NCBI GenBank assembly: GCA_027943245.1 | Contig: JANDJZ010000096.1 | Coordinates: 1 to 64,000, forward strand | Length of the DNA: 64,000 nt | From: Acanthamoeba sp. SK_2022b | Lineage: Eukaryota; Discosea; Longamoebia; Acanthamoebidae | Reading direction: 5' to 3' | Shown: piece by piece, positions 50,087 through 62,057 of the stretch | How the letters are laid out: the number at the start of each line of letters is the position of its first letter | Numbering within the stretch: position 1 is the first letter of the stretch | Notes under the pieces: generated by a model | What the model was told of the DNA's origin: nothing | Database searches by the model: none | What the model saw: the letters and a program-made list of their open reading frames with translations, nothing else | Program-made: the position numbers and the translations under genes

Positions 50087-51092
50087 TTAAGGAGTTGTGG
50101 TGGAGTTGGTAGGGGTGGTGGCGTTGTTGATGGCGCTGATGGCCGAGCTAGGACAGCTGTGTAGCAGATTGACTTCAACGGTGGACGTGATGTCCACCTC
50201 TCCTCCGAGCACTGGAGTGGTCGCCCCCTGCGCAGCAGCTGCGGCATCTACAAACAGACCACAACCTGGTCAGGCCACTCGGCTCAAGAGTCAGCACATG
50301 TAATCAAAGAGGATACCCTTACTGATGGATGAAGACTGCGGAGTAAAGGCTGGCGAGAGGTTGATAGTGCCCACGCCAACGACCTGGCAGCCGATCTCAG
50401 TCACGACCAGCCTCGCGTTGGCGATTCCGTTATTCACGGCCAACCTTGTCGCTTCCTGCTGCGCAAGCGTCACTGTATGCGAGGAGGGGAAAGTCAGGGC
50501 CACGGCAGCATCGATGGTCACCGGCGTGTGCGAACCGTTGTCGGTGGAGGGAACGATGTTGACCGAGAGGATGGTGTTGGCTCCTGCGGCCACAGCAGCG
50601 TCGATGGCCTCGCCGGCCCTGTCCACGGGCACCTCAAAGCTCACGATGTTGGACGCTCGGAAGGTGGTCTGCGACGAGCCTTGGCCGCCCCCGCTGGCAA
50701 AGGGGGATGGGGTCGGCGTTGGGAAGCTGATCTGCGTCAGCGAGATGCTGCTGGTCTGAAGCTTCGATACCTGGTCATTCGTGTTAGAAAGATCGCCAGA
50801 CTCTGCATTAAAGGGCGTGGAAGGAACAGCCTACGTTGAGGGCCTGGAGGGCCGTTACGATGGCCTGGGAGGCGTTGGCCGCCTGAACCTGAGCCAAACT
50901 CGCGTTGGAGGAGTCGGCCTGCACGCCCAGCTGGATCTGCGCGATGGTGGTCGGTATGGTCACCGTTCCGGTCCCAGTCGCCGTGACGAGGCTCTCCGTG
51001 ACGTTCACCACCTGAGCCACGCTCACGCCGGCGCAGCCGAGCAAGACCGCTACACAGGCCGTCAACAAAATGGTTGTAGTGTATCTCTGCAT
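50087..51092 (-). CDS. SIMPL-domain (DUF541) secreted protein
   Basis: Three exons. The start ATG is at 51,090-51,092, followed by a signal peptide ending near LLGCAGVSVAQ. The mature part begins VVNVTESLVTATGTGTVTIP, then TIAQIQLGVQAD and an Ala/Gln helix (AQVQAANASQAIVTALQAL), the standard SIMPL order. The middle exon has KLQTSSISLTQISF, SNIVSFEVPVDRAGEAIDAA and VAAGANTILSVNI. The final exon carries a Thr/Asn-rich tail ending at TAA 50,087-50,089. SIMPL proteins are common in bacterial periplasm and surfaces, and one mammalian cytosolic relative gave the name. The biochemical role is unclear. A signal peptide here points to secretion. The gene sits between the two Leo-type lectin genes, though shared function is only a guess. 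Confidence 0.8.
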
Positions 51093-51352
51093 GTGGTAGA
51101 GCTTGCAATGTTGTGTGGTGTGGTGCTGATGTGGAGAATGGACTCAGCCCGACGTTCGTGTGTAGCCTTCACCCCCCCCCCCCCAATCAACACAAAGCAT
51201 TGAGGGACTGGGGACGGGGCGTTGACGCCCTCGCCACTTTCCTCCCAAAACTCGGCAGGCACTGGACCTCCATTACAAAGGGAACTGTATTCGCCAGAGG
51301 GAGATGAAAGAGAGAGCAGGAGGCTTTGGATGGGGGGGGGGGCAAGGGGGCA

Positions 51353-52615
51353 TTACACGGCCACCCGCGTGCCGCAGCCGCCGCAGAAACCTTGGCCGGG
51401 CTTGAGCTCCTCGCCGCACGAGCCACAGCTGGACTGCGACTTGCGGTAGCACTCGGTGTGCCAGTCCTGGCCCTTCACGATGGTCTTGAGGCCCTGGTCC
51501 ACTCCCGCCACCAGCTGCGCTCCGCAGCCCGGGCAGCACGACACCTGCGCGGCGAGGCCCGCCGACGGGCCCCGCGTCGGGTAGGCCTTGTCGTAGCACT
51601 CCTTGTGCCACTCCTGGCCCCGCGCGATGGTCTTGGTCGCCGTGTCCTGGCCCACCACCATCTGGCCCTGGCAGCCCGGGCACTTGCTCACCTGCGCGCC
51701 GAGGCCCGCTGACGGGCCCTTGGCGGGGAAGGCCTTCTCGTAGCACTCCTTGTGCCACTCCTGGCCCTTGGCGATGGTCTTGGTCGCCGTGTCCTGGCCC
51801 ACCACCATGCCCACGCCACAGCCCGGGCAGTGGCACACCTGCGCGGCCAAGCCCGCCGACGGGCCCTTGGTGGGGAAGGCCTTGTCGTAGCACTCCTTGT
51901 GCCACTCCTGGCCCTTGAAGATGGTCTTCGTGCCCGAGTCCTGGCCCACCACCATGCCCACGCCGCAGCCCGGGCAGTGGCACACCTGCGCGCCGAGGCC
52001 GGCGGACGGGCCCTTGGCGGGGAAGGCCTTCTCGTAACATTCCTTGTGCCACTCCTGGCCCCGCGCGATGGTCTTCATCGCCGTGTCCTGGCCCACGATC
52101 ATCTCGCCGTGACAGCCGGGACACTTGCTCACCTGCGCGCCGAGGCCGGCCGACGGGCCCTTGGCCGGGAAGGCCTTCTCATAGCACTCCTTGTGCCACT
52201 CCTGGCCCTTGAAGATGGTCTTGGTCGCCGTGTCCTGGCCCACCACCATGCCCACGCCGCAGCCCGGGCAGTGGCACACCTGCGCGGCGAGGCCCGCCGA
52301 CGGGCCCTTGGCCGGGTAGGCCTTCTCGTAGCACTCCTTGTGCCACTCCTGGCCCCGCGCGATGGTCTTGGTCGCCGTGTCCTGGCCCACCACCATCTGG
52401 CCCTGGCAGCCCGGGCACTTGCTCACCTGCGCGGCGAGGCCCGCCGACGGGCCCTTGGCGGGGAAGGCCTTGTCGTAGCACTCCTTGTGCCACTCCTGGC
52501 CTCGCGCGATGGTCTTGGTCGCCGTGTCCTGGCCCACCACCATCTGGCCCTGGCAGCCCGGGCACTTGCTCACCTGCGCGGCCAGACCTGCGGCCGGGCC
52601 CTTGGCCGGGTGCGC
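51353..52615 (-). repeat. Eight tandem 147-bp coding repeats
   Basis: The word ccttgtgcca recurs every 147 bp (for example 51,601 and 51,748), one copy per 49-residue half-LIM module. Copies alternate between two subtypes, SKCPGCQGQ/ARGQEW and CHCPGCGVG/FKGQEW. Confidence 0.9.
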
Positions 52616-53210
52616 CTGTATCGATATAAAACAATATTTATTTAACAAAAAATTGAAAATCAATAAATAAAATAAATACCACAAATAACAATAAGAATCA
52701 AAATAATGGTAAAATAGTAAAATAGTAAAATAAAAAGCACGTAGCACGCACACCCTTGGGGGGAAAGGGGCGGGGGGGGGTGTACTTGGTCGTAGCACGG
52801 CTTGTGCCACGTCTTGCCGCCCAGGACGACGCGCTCACCGCTCACGCTCGACGTGGACTGCGAGCAGCCGGGGCAGGTCTCGAAGCTGCCGCCGACGGTC
52901 GAACCGGTGGCAGCCGCGCCGCACTTGACGCAGAACCTGCCGTTGAACTGAGCACCTGCAGCGGTTTTGAGTAGGATGGAGGTCGTCACCCAAAAGAAAC
53001 GTCATCGTTTCGTCATCTTCTCCTGACCGCCCTCCTCGACTTTCCACTCATCCTCTTCTTCCTCTTCCTCTCCACAACTCCTTTAGTCGGGTAAATGATT
53101 ATTAAATATTCTATAAAATAAAGTGAAAACCAGATGAATAAGGTTTTATGATATGGATAAACCACACAACAGATGAACGAGGCCATACCGCAGCTGGTAC
53201 AGAAAACCAT
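51353..53210 (-). CDS. Nine half-LIM zinc modules between terminal zinc ribbons
   Basis: Exon 1 is only 22 nt (53,189-53,210) and gives MVFCTSCG. Splicing over a 233-bp intron (52,956-53,188) adds AQFNGRFCVKCGAA, completing a four-Cys ribbon. A first module (FETCPGCSQ ... KTWHKPCYDQ) ends at a 170-bp intron (52,616-52,785). The last exon (51,353-52,615) encodes eight near-identical 49-residue modules of the type C-x2-C-x21-H-x2-C (CPGCQGQMVVGQ ... GQEWHKECY). That spacing equals the first zinc finger of a LIM domain, but the second finger is absent. The C-terminus, CGSCGEELKPGQGFCGGCG, forms another possible zinc ribbon. No signal peptide or membrane segment is seen. Likely a cytosolic zinc-binding scaffold; partners unknown. 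The near-identity of modules suggests recent amplification or gene conversion. Confidence 0.82.
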
Positions 53211-53584
53211 GGTTGTGTATGTATAGATGTTTTGTGTGGTCGGACTTCGAAGTGATTGCAGAAGTGGAAGAGCGATAGCGTCTCCGGCGGCAGCCTTGGT
53301 CTTTCTCTCTGAGGCTCTGAAGTTGGAAAGAATGAGCGCTGTGTCACTTTCCGTACACCTAATGAGGTTGGTGGCCCTACAAAGTGGGGTCGCAGCCACG
53401 GCTAAGAGCGAAAGAGAAAAAAGAACGAAAGCGACTATTTTCCTGGTTGCGCTAAAGGAGGGGCCAGGAGTTGACCTACAACGCTTCGTGTGCGTTACAA
53501 CAACTTCACCATTGCATTTCTTCCAGAGTGTGGTGACATCAGGTTTGTGATATATAAACGCTCTACGGCGCTGACGGACCCAGC
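53211..53584. other. Spacer between half-LIM gene and second Leo-type gene
   Basis: 374 bp with no supported gene. It should hold the promoter of the half-LIM gene and the 3' end of the Leo-type gene, both on minus. Confidence 0.45.
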
Positions 53585-54620
53585 TCAGTAGCCGCCGTCG
53601 CACTCCTTCTTGCACTTGCGATACTCGGGGCAGTACTCGCCGGCGTTGAGGTACTTGCCATTCTTGTCGGGATAGCAGCCGTTGCCATCGGCGTAGAACA
53701 CGCCACAATCGAGCTCGATCGGGTAGCAGCCGCGACCATCCCTGTAGAACCACTGGTAGCCGAACTTGCGCGGGCAGCAGCCCTTGCCGTCCTTCCACTG
53801 GCCGCCCGGGCACTGCTTGTGGTCGTCGTCGCAGGGCTTCTCGGAGGTGGTCTTGCACTCCTCGCTGGTGGTACGCTGGGGAGTGGTCCGCCTCTCAGTC
53901 GTAGTGCGCCTCTCAGTGGTAGTACGCTTCTGCGTGGTGGTGGTCTCCTTGGGGCACTCCTCGGTCGAAGTAGTGTAGTGCTTCTTTGTAGAGGTGGTCT
54001 CCTTGGGGCACTCCTCGGTCGAGGTGGTGTAGTGCTTCTTCGTGGAGGTGGTCTCCTTGGGGCACTCCTCGGTCGAAGTAGTGTAATGCTTCTTCGTGGA
54101 GGTGGTTTCCTTGGGGCACTCCTCGGTGGTGGTGTACTTCCTCGTGGTGCGCCTCTCGGTGGTGGTAGTCTCCTTGGGGCACTCCTCAGTCGAGGTGGAC
54201 TTGAAGTGCTCTGGGCGGATGCACCGCTCGTGGCACTTGCGCTCCTTGGGGCACCACTCGCCCGCCTTCAGGTACTCGCCCTCCTCATCCGGATAGCACC
54301 TGTTTTCCCACGTTTTTACATCATGAAGCCAGTCAGGATTGTGGTCTCATGTTGGCTGGTTGGGAGGAGCTTCAAGGGGACTTGTACCCTTGGCCATCAG
54401 CGTAGAAGACGCCACAGTCAAGCTCAACCGGGTAGCACTTGTTGTCGTCGCGGTAGTAGGCCTTGCCGTCGATGATCTTGGGACAGCAGCCCTTGCCGTC
54501 GGGCCAGTAGCCGCCCTTGCACGGCCCGTCCCTGTCCTTCTTGTAGCCCCCATCGGCTAAAGCGTAGGAGGCCAAGGCCAACACTACAGCCATCACGAAC
54601 AGGAGCTTGGTTCCGATCAT
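53585..54620 (-). CDS. Leo-type cyst-wall lectin, Thr/Lys/His-rich spacer
   Basis: Paralogue of the gene at 48,560-49,857. ATG 54,618-54,620 starts a signal peptide (MIGTKLLFVMAVVLALASYA). Exon 1 ends in domain 1 at the same YADG-Q-G point as the paralogue, with an 88-bp intron (54,300-54,387). Domain 1 is GPC, GCC, NKC, LDC, GC, EWC, RKC, ERC; domain 2 repeats this order. Both domains therefore carry nine Cys, with an extra one in ELDCGVFYAD compared with the 8-Cys pattern. The spacer repeats TTSTKKHYTTSTEECPKE and so is Thr, Lys and His rich, as described for the Leo(TKH) subclass, with one Cys per unit. The stop is TGA at 53,585-53,587. Probably exported during encystation to bind cellulose in the wall. 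Confidence 0.82.
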
Positions 54621-55093
54621 AATCGTCAAAGTTGTAGCAGGTAGTTGCGGGCTTGATGAGGTGAGTGGTTTGATGAGCGCAGAGCCAGCCAAGCCTTTTT
54701 GTGGACCGGCCCAGCCAATCATGACCCGAGTGCTGGCAGTGCTGTGGTTGCAGCCGCCGCCCAATGGCAGCGCGCAGAGACTTAAGGGCACACCACTCAG
54801 GCCGGTTGTTTTTCAAAGGCCCTCCTATTCAACAAGGAAAGGCGCCGGTGATGGATGTCACCAAACTCTGGCGAGGTTGCGCCAGCTTGGCTCCGCTATT
54901 GGTTGGAAATATTCGGCCAATCGACAACCACACCAGTTTTTCTGTTCTCTCTCCTCTCTATACATCCCACGTTTCGTGTTTTCAGGCGCCCAGCGACAGG
55001 GTGGAAGGCTGGGCTCGATCGTGTGTGCGTGTGAGCGAGGTGGTTCGTTGGTTGGTTAGTGGTGGGGGGCGGGAGGTAGGGGACTCCAGCGTC
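54621..55093. other. Spacer upstream of the second Leo-type gene
   Basis: Contains the promoter of the lectin gene and the end of the RasGAP transcript. Open frames here carry no domain. Confidence 0.45.
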
Positions 55094-58000
55094 TCACAGC
55101 TTGATGGTCTTGAGGGTCGCCAGGGCCGAGGCGAGTGCCGCCAGCCGGCCCTCGAGCTGCTCTCGCTCTTCCGCCGTGTACTCGTTCAGCGAGCCGTCGC
55201 TGTTGCGTCTCCCCAACTGCGCCCTGTCCTTGGCTATCCGGTTCTCAATGCTCCGCGTCAGCTTCGACAGATTCCTCACCTGACCGTGTCGTGAGTTAAA
55301 TAGCTTAAGAAGGCTGCCGACACAGAGGCGCGTACGATGACAGAATACTCGTCCTCGTCGTGTCGCGTGGGCATCAGCCCGACCCTGCTCCCCATCAACC
55401 CGCAGCTGGGCGGGCTGGCGTTGTTGTTGTATCCGATGCTACCGCCGCCGCTGGTGCTGTTGGGGTTGCTGGAGGGCGATGGAGGCGGCGGCGGCGGCTT
55501 GACAGCTCCCGCGCGCCACTCCTTGACCGACGGGGTGGCGGTATCGCCGCTGGGGATGCTACCGCTCCTCTTATCCTTGTCGCTTTCGCGGCGCGCCCGC
55601 TCGGCCCGGTCGCGCTGCTTGTCCTCGAGCTGCTTGTCGGCGCCCTTGATGAGTCGGTCGAACATCTCCTTCTTGCCCCAGCTGGCCGACTTGGACTTCT
55701 TTCGCTGGGTCTCGCTCGCCTGTTCGGTGGACGCCGACGTGACGCGCATGGTGCTGGACAGGCCCACCTGCGGCTGGTGAATCCGGACCCGCCCCGCCAC
55801 CCCACTGGCGCCGCCGCTGCCGCCTCCGGTCTCGGTCTCGGGCTCCTCGGGGCCTCCGCTGCTGTTGAAGGTGTTGAAGTTGAAGTAGCGCGGGCTGTGT
55901 GGGCTGTTCAGAGGGCTCACCGCACGGTCGAGCTCCGATATGTATTGCTGTCATGGGGCAGTCAGCGCCGTGCCGCGTGCGCGCACTGGGTGTGCATGGA
56001 TATGGATGTGTGAGCATACCTGAGGGCTGGCGCTTCCGATCTCGATCGTCGAGGAACGCTCCAGCGACGAAGGGCTGCCTGTTGTGTGCGTAGGCGCACA
56101 GTGGAGGGGGCGGAGGTGAGGTCGCATTCACTGGATGGCGGAAAGCCACCATTGCTGCTCGCAAACCCCGTACCTGGCTGGAATTCGGTCTGCGGGTAGA
56201 GGTTGAGGAAGGGCAGCGTGAGTGGCGGAGGGGTGGCCACTTGATACGACGGAAAAGTGGCTGTGCTCCGAGGAGAGAGGACGGGGGGCTGCCGGCCCAC
56301 CGGCGCAGTTTCCTTTGCTGCAAGGGCGAGACGGGGAACCGAGGTCAGATCTCTCCTGCGCACGCACGCGGGGCACCTACGCGGGGCAAGGGTGGGGGTC
56401 GCACCTTTGTTGATGGCCTCCATCCATCTCTCCAAGTCTAACTGGGAGGAGGGCGGGATGAGGGAGAAGTGGAGTACGGGCCTGTCCGGGAAGCTCATCT
56501 CGAACTGGAACTGGCCTTTGGCTGCAGACCAAAAGAGATATATATTAAATTAAATTACATAAATAACATAAAAACAAGGAAATAGATGTACCAGGCCTGT
56601 TGGGCGCCTTGGGGACCGACGGCGGAGCCCAGAGCGCGGCCAGGTTCTGTGACACGGTGGCCGTGCTGATGTCGATCTGGCCCACCTTCTTTACGCTGTC
56701 ATCTTGCTTGTAGTAGTGCAGCTCCCATTCCTGGCGACCGCAGCGCAGTACTGCGATTAGAATAACACGCGTGTTGTGGTGATGGGCGTGACAGGCCGGC
56801 GTACCACCAGGATGAAGTAGAATCGCTTCCACTTGTTTCGAAGCTTGAGCGTGTTGTGCGGGTTGCCCTTCAATAGCATCCAGCCGGCGTAGGAAGACGC
56901 GGGGTGGGACACCGGGGCCAAGTCAATGGAAAACTGCGGCTGCATGGATGAGACCGGTCATCGTACACACAAGAGCGTTTCCATTCGCTCGTGAGGGCAT
57001 GTCCAGCTTTGTAGTGGGCAGTTGTTAAAGCTTTTTATGTACCGGGGTAGCTCTCTTGAGCTGCGGCTTGGGCGAGGCCTGCCCCTTGGTGGAGTCCTCC
57101 GAAGCGCCCTTCCCGGCCCTGCCTCTCTCCAGGTCCGTCTTCCGCCGCATGCCTTCTCGGCAAGAAAGTTGACGCAAGAATCAGGTGAAGTAGCCAGGAG
57201 AAGGAGGAGAAGGAGGGGGAGGAGGAGGAGGAGGAGGAGGAGTACTGCTGCTGTCTCGCGACGAGCTCCTGAAAAACGTTTTCTTTGGTGGCTCCACGGG
57301 CTGGACCTGCTCCTGCGCGGCTGATGAATGCTGCAGGCAAGCATCAATAGGACTGTGCGTGCGTTCGTGCAATGGAAGAGGCGTTACCTCCTCTTCTGTA
57401 GACGACTCGAGCGACTTGGGCGGACCCAGCTTGTTCAATAGCTTCTCTAGCGTATCGAGCATGCTGGCCTTGTCCTTGGCCTGCACAGAAGGGAGGGAGT
57501 GAGTACATGTGGTGCGAGAGAGTTCGGCCAAGCTGATCGAATCACGAAGAGAGCGGGGGGACACGAAACCAACGGCTGTTCTGTCGCTTCCGTAACGTGC
57601 GCCTTGATGAGGCCGAACCGTAGGTAGAGCTCCATGTGCACCCTAGCAGAGGAGAATGGCCGGACAAGTCCCGTGAGCCTGCATCGTCACGCGCAACAGG
57701 GAGAGGCACGCAGCATCGGGCGTACTTGGCCAGCTTATCGGGTCGGAAGGTAAGCTCTCGCTTGCCCAAATCGCCCATCAAGAACTGGTCTTCCAGGCCC
57801 GAGATGTTCTGCCGAAGATGTCCCGTGATGCCCCCCCCCCCGTCGGTAAGTGCGCGGCCACGCAAGACAGGCTCCAGCCAAACCAAGCAGGGCGTACCGC
57901 GAGATGATCAAAGAATTCGTACACTTTGGTGGTGTTGGCCTGCATCAACTCGTTCATCGGAATCATGTAGGGCTCTGCATGCAGGGAAGGGTTCATCACG

Positions 58001-60151
58001 TGTTGGTGGGGATTAGGCTACGTCACTCGTCGACGCGTTCGTGGGTCGGTCTTGGCTGCAAAAGGAGGTACGTGCCCTTCTTGCCGAACTTCACCCCGTT
58101 GGCTATCGACTGCAGCACCTTGGACACCAGAACAAGCGGTCGCCGATTGGGCCCCGTTAGCGGCTCCATGCCTGCCCGCCAACCCCAATTAGTTCGACAA
58201 TAGCTTTCGATCGAACAGAGTTGGACGCGGGACTGTGTACCATCAATGAGTCCGTAGTTTTCGGGGCTCACGATGGCCGGACACAGAAAACGAAGGAAGA
58301 AGAAGCCGCCGATCGCCGAGTACTTGCTCTCGGGAAACTTGGTCAGCACCTTTGCTCGGAGGTGGGCGCACAGGTAGCGAAATATGCTGTAAAAAACACA
58401 CAAACAAAACCTTGGGGTTAGCGAACTGGGCGGTGGTTCTGACAGGAGGGAGATCATGGGGCATACATGGGAAGGTGAGTAATGGACGCCGTGATGACGT
58501 CGAGGTACAGCTGCACCACGCTGCTGAGCTTGGCAATGTTATCCTCGAGAGTAGTAATGTTTAAATTGATTTTGTTGGGGTCGATCTGCGCGCGGGCCGG
58601 TGAAACGAGGTTGAATCAACACAGGCAAGCCTCGATCATCCAGCGCCAAGCTCGGGTATGTACCTCGAGCGTATCGGCCGAGTAGCTCCTGGTCGATCTG
58701 ATGAGGCCCTTTAACACGACATGGATGTAATCCTTACCGATGTCGTGGCTGTATGTTGACACGACGTGTGACGCCAACGTGTTGTCTCGGAAAAATGTTG
58801 ATGGTTGGGCTGTGCGCACAACACGACACGAATTAGCCAAGGTATTGCGCCGATACGCCGCGTTGACAAAGAGTCGTACATGTTCGCTTGACTTCAATCT
58901 CTATAACGGCGTTGAGCAGTTGAGGAATGAAGCCGTTCATTTTGAAGAGATGGACCACCGCTTGGGCCAGCGACGCTGTGTGCGTGCCGTCGACGACCTC
59001 GCACAGCCAGGTAAACAGCAGCATGTCCTTGGCCAGGAGATACTACAGCGCAACCAAAACGTAATGAGCAACTTTCCTACACGCGAACACAAACCGACAG
59101 AGAGCTCACCTGCAGGAGTTCCTCTTGGAGAACGACAGCGTGGTTGTCATTATCCACGGCAGCGATCGATGACATGGAATCGGAGAAAGAGGGGGAGATC
59201 GCGGGGGGTAGGATCGCCGATTTGGCAAGAAGGCGCGGGGAAACTGAATCGGAGCCACTCCCTACGCCTGTTTGCGAATGATCGAGGCTTGTGTGCGGAT
59301 GGATGGTCAGGATCTTCACCACCTTTGGGCGAAAGACACCTGTTGCATTACACGATTAGCAGAATGTACGCCTGGATGGCACTGGCGCTGGGGCACCTTT
59401 GAGGCTAAAATGCAGTGGCATTTTCTTGGTATGGATGATCTCGCCAAGCCACCAGTCCTGTGAGAATGGAGGTTAAAAGGGTGAGAAAGGCGTAAAACAG
59501 ATCAACGCTTGCTGTTCGGACGGTTGGTCCAGCGAGCTACCTCGGATGGCGGGATCTTGGACATGACGATGATGATGTCGTCTGTCTGTACGTGGAGTAC
59601 GTCTTCCTTGTCGGCAATCTCTTCCTCTGTCTGACATCTCACGATACGGCCAAGTCGTCCTGTAGGGAGCAGAGTCCATTGAGCGCGCACGACATGATGC
59701 GCGCGAGGAACGGGGGAGCCTGTATACCACCGGGAGGCAGGCGGACTTGACCCGAGAGATAGGAAGATGGGATATAGCCCACGCGGCCCTTGAACTTGAA
59801 CATGAGCTTCGGGTCTGGCCCATCACAGGGCGCTGGCCACGAGAGCACCTTGGACGTTTAAAGGTGACCGCGGCACCGTAGGTCAGATTTCGTTGTTTGT
59901 ACGTAAAGAGCATAAAGAAGAAAGGGAAGCGCACATCGACGACGTCGTCCTTGACGAGGATTATGGTCTCTTTGGATTCGGTGTAAGTGAACTCGTTGAG
60001 CACCACAGCGTGGATCGGCCGCTGCAAGAAAAATGATTTATTAATAATAAAACATTTTTGTTATTATTTTTCCACAAGTAGCGAGTGATGTGTGGGGAGG
60101 CAAAGAGACCAATGCGGGGGGGGGGGGAGTAAATCGACTTACCCGTTCCAT
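55094..60151 (-). CDS. RasGAP with SH3 and PH domains
   Basis: Ras GTPase-activating protein of about 20 small exons. ATG 60,149-60,151 gives MER joined to RPIHAVVLNEFTYTESKE, an SH3-like start completed by KFKGRVGYIPSSYLSG (about 60,020-59,740). A second SH3-like stretch has IADKEDVLHVQTDDIIIVMS and DWWLGEIIHT. The RasGAP domain (about 59,030-58,030) contains LLAKDMLLFTWLCEV, FFRDNTLASHVV with the arginine-finger position, DYIHVVLKGLIRS and FFFLRFLCPAIVSPENYGLI, the family signature. After a linker with a Pro run (about 57,240-57,200) comes a PH domain: SYAGWMLLKGNPHNTLKLRN, KWKRFYFILV, WELHYYKQDDSVKKVGQIDI and LERWMEAINKG (about 56,930-56,405). The tail is Ser/Gly rich with a final helix (AALASALATLKTIKL). 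Probably a membrane-targeted negative regulator of Ras. Arg finger assignment is by position only. Confidence 0.87.
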
Positions 60152-60597
60152 TTACGCAACTTTACAGGCTGTGGGGGGGAGAGAGAGATTCCCGAGGTCG
60201 CACTCGCTGGCGCTGGAGAGCCGCAAAAGAAGGAGGTGTAGAAGAGCCGTGCAGCGTAGCTCGTCACGTCGGTCGGTACGTCTGTACAGAGGGGGAGATG
60301 GAGAGGAGACGGACAGCCAGGCACACAACCCTTGGCGAGCAAGGTTGTTGAGAGACTTCGGCCGGCGATGGTTGTTTTTCCTTATTTGGCGCAAGCTTTA
60401 CCTATTTCACGCTAGGCAAGTGCTCTCTCTCTGTCGATGATAGCCCAAGGAAAAGGGAGCAGGCATGACAGCAAGGTTCCGAACCTTACGAGCAACTGCA
60501 TTTGTCGCCTCAGGTAAAGCGGTGGTCCTCTTTCTCTCAACCTCCCTAGTCAAATAAATAAGAACAAAATTGGCGCCAAGCAGAGGCGACCGCGTGC
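60152..60597. other. Spacer upstream of the RasGAP gene
   Basis: About 445 bp between two minus-strand genes. A run of G occurs just outside it at 60,116-60,128, within the first RasGAP intron. No gene or clear motif is seen. Confidence 0.45.
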
Positions 60598-60695
60598 TCA
60601 GGCCGTATCGCTTTCGCTGGGCGGGCTGATGAAGACCTGCGAATGACAAGCAGCGAGAGCGAGTGAGAGAGAGAGAGAACGCGCGCGCACGCACG

Positions 60696-60761
<66 letters not shown>

Positions 60762-61975
60762 GCTTGGTCCCCTGGGCGTACCTGGTAGGTGAGGGCCTTG
60801 CTCTTCATGTACGAATACGTGTTGTCCCACTGCAGGATGTACGTGCCGGCCTTCTTGACCACGACGTGGCCCTGCACCGTGCTCTCGTGGGAGTTGAATC
60901 GCTCCGATCTGACCACGGCCTCCCGGTCCTGATCGCGTCGCGCGCGGTCGCGCCAAGTGACATCAGCATCGGAGTTTGTGTGATGAGAGAGGGGGAGTCC
61001 TTCAGGGTTGCGTGCGTGCCTTGCTCTCGCCGTCGGGGGCGTAGAAGACGCCGAAGCCGATGTCGTGGCTCTTGGTGCTGAATTCCCACGAGAGCGTGCT
61101 TCCCTCCTTTTCGATGGTGAACTTGGCCTCGTACGTGTCTGCGCAGAGCCGCGGCCACGCGGTGAGGATGGCATGGCGGGGGTGGGGGGCGGGGGAGGGA
61201 CGAGGCGCACCCTTGCGGCTGACGGTGGCCTGCACCGGGTTGTACGACGTCCCGTCGTCCTTCTGATCGCAAAACTTGCCGCCGCCCGGCACGCAGCCTC
61301 CCTCGCATCTGCTCTTGCCGCCGTACTCCTCCGGCAGGTTCTCCTCGTCGATGACCTACACACAAAAGGAGTAGGGGAGTAGGGGAGGAGGAGGACACAT
61401 GAGCACCACACACAACACACAACACGCGGCGTTGAAGGTGAGAATGACAGCTACGCGCAGTACCTCGAGGAGGGCGTCCTTGTAGTCGCCGCCCAAGATC
61501 TTGACCTTGTTGCGCGTCCTGGATCCCGAAAGAGAAGGGAGAGAGGCCTTTAGGGAGCAGTTCGGTTGGGTTTGATGAATGGAGGGGGGGGGGTAATAGG
61601 GTGGAGCGCGCAGTGCCTGGCGTCTAGCAGCGGCTTGATCATGCTCCAACCAACCGACACGAGGCTTGGAGCGTTGATCACGTAATAGGCCTGAAAACAC
61701 ACAGTTAATTCACTTTAAGCATGCTGATAGGCCTACCGCATGCCTGAGAGAGAGAGAGAGAGAGAGAGAGGCGAACGCGCACCTTGAGCGTGTCGGGGTA
61801 GTTGTTCTGGTCCATGGCGACGATCTTCTTGAAGAGGTCGATGCCGGGCGTGTACATGTGGCTCATCCCCAGTCCCGCCAGGTCCTCCACCACGATGTTG
61901 GCGTACATCGACTTGCCCGCCTCCCTGCTCAGCCGCTGCTTGCTGCACACGCCACACACACACACGCCACACACA

Positions 61976-62057
<82 letters not shown>

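Noticed and set aside
55360..56013. Plus-strand ORF opposite the RasGAP tail
   Set aside because: Ala/Arg/Gly shadow of a Ser/Gly-rich coding exon.
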